In this document: in pieces, positions 62,355-64,000 of the stretch | Layout: every line of letters starts with the position of its first letter | How positions within the stretch are numbered: position 1 is the first letter of the stretch | Origin: Allobosea sp. OK403 | GTDB taxonomy: Bacteria > Pseudomonadota > Alphaproteobacteria > Rhizobiales > Beijerinckiaceae | NCBI RefSeq assembly: GCF_900113835.1 | Contig: NZ_FOQV01000008.1 | Location: 186,001-250,000 of the forward strand | Length of the DNA stretch: 64,000 bases | Direction: 5' to 3' | Notes under the pieces: model-generated | The model's input: the letters and a program-made list of their open reading frames with translations, nothing else | Told to the model about the DNA's origin: nothing | The model's database searches: none | Translations under genes and position numbers: made by a program

Positions 62355-63707
62355 ATGTCATCTGAGATTCTCAAGCCGACCCGTCGCGCCTTGTTGCGCA
62401 ATGCCGCAGCGCTCGGCGCGCTGGGCACGCTCGCGGCGCCCGCGATCATTCGCGAGGCCAACGCCCAGTCGAGCTTCAACTGGAAGCGCTTCGCCGGCAC
62501 CAAGCTCGACGTGATGCTGGTCAAGAATCCGCGTTCGGATCTGCTGCAGGCGCATGAGAAGGAGTTCACGGAGCTCACCGGTATCCAGGTCTCCTCCGAG
62601 CAGGTGCCGGAGCAGCAGCAACGCCAGAAGGCGATGATCGAATTCTCCTCGGGCAAGCCCGCCTTCGACGTGACGATGCTGGCGCTCCACGTCCAGAAAC
62701 GGCTCTCGGCCAAGGGCAAGTGGATGGAGGATCTGCGGCCCTATCTCGCCGATGCCTCGCTGACCTCGCCCGATTTCGACTATGCGGATTTCGCGGCCGG
62801 TGCAGTCGAGTTCGGCAAGCAGGCGGATGGCTCGATCGACACGCTGCCGCACTTCATGGATTTCTGGATGGTCTATTACAACAAGGAGATGTTCGCCCAG
62901 AAGGGGCTCGAATATCCCAAGACCATGGACGAGCTGGTCGCTGCCGCGGGCAAGCTCAACGACCCGTCGAAAGGTATCGCGGGCTTCGTTTCGCGCGGCC
63001 TGAAGAACGCCAATATTCCGGTCTGGACCTCCTGGCTGCTCGGTCAGGGGCTGGAGACGGTTTCGGCCGACGGCAAGCTGCAGACGGACGGCCCCGAAGC
63101 AGTCTGGGCAGCCGACATGTATCGCAAGCTGAACAAGGATTACGGCCCTCCGGGCACGATCGGCTTCAACTGGAATGAATGCCAGACCACCTTCATGCAG
63201 GGCCGGGCCGCGATGTGGCTCGACGGCATCGGTTTCGCGACCCCGCTCGAGGATCCGACCAAGTCACGCATCGTCGGCAAGGTCGGCTATGGCGTGACGC
63301 CGGCCGGGCCGAAGGCGCATCACTCGGCCTTGTTCGGCGACGGACTCGGCATTGCGCGCGCCTCGAAGAACAAGCAGGCCGCTTGGCTCTATGTCCAGTT
63401 CATGTGCAACAAGGGCCACCAGCTCGCCATGATCAAGGCTGGCGCCGGCGCGCCGGGGCGGCTTTCGGCGCTGAGCAGTCCTGAAGCTGCGGCGGGTTCA
63501 CGCTTCCCGAAGCAGTATTTCGAGTGCCTGGCGGAGTCCGGCAAGATCGCGCGGGCGGGTCTGCCGCAGATCATTCCGGTGACGGAATTCCGCGACGTCT
63601 TCGGCGTGGCTCTCACCAACACCCTCTCGGGCGCGGATTCGGCTACCGAATTGAAGAAGGCGACCGAGACCTTCAAGCCGATCCTCGAGAAGAGCGAACA
63701 AGCTTAA
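62355..63707 (+). CDS. Sugar ABC transporter solute-binding protein
   Basis: 450 residues from ATG 62355. A twin-arginine-type signal (TRRALLRNAAALGALGTLAAPAIIREANAQ) precedes an extracellular solute-binding family 1 domain (LDVMLVKNPRSDLLQAHEKEFTELTGIQVSSEQVPEQQQRQKAMIEFSSGKPAFDVTML). Captures a sugar in the periplasm; L-fucose is the natural guess from the divergent catabolic operon. A 9-bp hairpin follows, before the permease gene. Confidence 0.95.
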   Translation: MSSEILKPTRRALLRNAAALGALGTLAAPAIIREANAQSSFNWKRFAGTKLDVMLVKNPRSDLLQAHEKEFTELTGIQVSSEQVPEQQQRQKAMIEFSSGKPAFDVTMLALHVQKRLSAKGKWMEDLRPYLADASLTSPDFDYADFAAGAVEFGKQADGSIDTLPHFMDFWMVYYNKEMFAQKGLEYPKTMDELVAAAGKLNDPSKGIAGFVSRGLKNANIPVWTSWLLGQGLETVSADGKLQTDGPEAVWAADMYRKLNKDYGPPGTIGFNWNECQTTFMQGRAAMWLDGIGFATPLEDPTKSRIVGKVGYGVTPAGPKAHHSALFGDGLGIARASKNKQAAWLYVQFMCNKGHQLAMIKAGAGAPGRLSALSSPEAAAGSRFPKQYFECLAESGKIARAGLPQIIPVTEFRDVFGVALTNTLSGADSATELKKATETFKPILEKSEQA

Positions 63708-63725
63708 AGCATCCGCGCTCGCGTC

Positions 63726-63748
63726 ATGGCCGGGCTCGTCCCGGCCAT
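63726..63748 (+). terminator. Intercistronic hairpin after the binding-protein gene
   Basis: ATGGCCGGG-CTCGT-CCCGGCCAT, 9-bp perfect stem, between the binding-protein stop and the permease start. Such hairpins commonly raise the binding protein:permease ratio by protecting the upstream transcript. It is also one of the small hairpin cassettes of this region. Confidence 0.45.
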
Positions 63749-63839
63749 CCACATCTTCGCGGCCGCCATGCGGCGTTCAAGAGGTGGATGCTCGCCGCAA
63801 GGGCAAGCGTGACCGGGCGTGCCAGACAAGGCGCAGACG

Positions 63840-64000
63840 ATGACGATCTCCACATCCATGCCCGCAGCCGTCCCGCGGCCCCCCTCCGTGGCGTTCCAGC
63901 ATTCGGCCGATTTCACGCCGCGCTACTGGCTGTTCTCACTGCCGGCCGTGCTCATCATCGCCGGGGTGATCGTCTTCCCCTGGCTGTTCACGCTCTATAT
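63840..64000 (+). CDS. Sugar ABC transporter permease, cut by window end
   Basis: First 53 residues from ATG 63840: a Pro-rich cytoplasmic start and the first membrane helix (YWLFSLPAVLIIAGVIVFPWLFTLY), the standard N-terminus of a MalF-type permease. Continues past the window. Part of the transporter operon with the binding protein 132 bases upstream. Confidence 0.88.
   Translation, partial: MTISTSMPAAVPRPPSVAFQHSADFTPRYWLFSLPAVLIIAGVIVFPWLFTLY

Overview
This is a GC-rich chromosomal segment, almost wall-to-wall coding. Gene content and order (tlpA / argH-lptM-lysA-DUF4175, rpmF near mtgA and ispA, phbAB divergent from phaR, serC-serA) point to an alphaproteobacterium of the order Hyphomicrobiales. 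A Bosea-like organism is my best guess, made by inference only. I found no rRNA, tRNA, CRISPR array, transposase or prophage.

Layout. 1-1.3 kb: 3' end of gltD. 1.4-5 kb: secreted SGNH hydrolase, MltB-type lytic transglycosylase and galE, all on the minus strand. 5.2-10.4 kb: galU, an NDUFAF5-like methyltransferase, a thioesterase, purL, a BolA protein and a monothiol glutaredoxin. 10.5-13.2 kb: GST, DUF1272 zinc protein and a NodU/CmcH-type carbamoyltransferase. 13.4-20.2 kb: tlpA divergent from argH-lptM-lysA and a DUF4175 protein. 20.5-29 kb is accessory: a YddG-like exporter, an Fsr-like MFS pump, a MerR regulator fused to a P-loop ATPase, a serine hydrolase, a metallo-beta-lactamase-fold hydrolase, an agmatinase-like protein, and a LysR/DUF4865 pair. 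29-32.2 kb: polyhydroxybutyrate genes phbB, DUF1737, phbA and divergent phaR. 32.3-39.7 kb: a GGDEF-EAL protein, rpmF, mtgA, ispA and purA. 40-47.6 kb: AraC with a second Fsr-like pump, a small protein phosphatase, a DUF4139 protein, a glutamine amidotransferase and a DMT exporter. 47.8-51.9 kb: LysR divergent from DsbA-like, MBL-fold and NTF2-like genes, then a class A beta-lactamase. 52.2-55.4 kb: serC-serA with a structured leader. 55.5-56.6 kb: a strikingly AT-rich NYN-domain nuclease gene, the clearest horizontally acquired gene. 56.8-59.4 kb: small secreted and sensory proteins separated by repeats. 59.5-64 kb: a probable L-fucose catabolism operon (aldose dehydrogenase, lactonase, mutarotase) divergent from a sugar ABC transporter that runs off the window.

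The intergenic spaces carry several families of dispersed palindromes: a roughly 165-280 bp nested palindrome (three copies), interchangeable small hairpins of CTCGGG/CCCGAG type, a two-hairpin composite present in opposite orientations at 15.9 and 42.2 kb, and a long inverted repeat with four heptamers per arm between serC and serA. A perfect 24-base inverted repeat frames the fucose control region. The best candidates for something undescribed are the NYN island, the MerR-ATPase fusion, and the modular palindromes.
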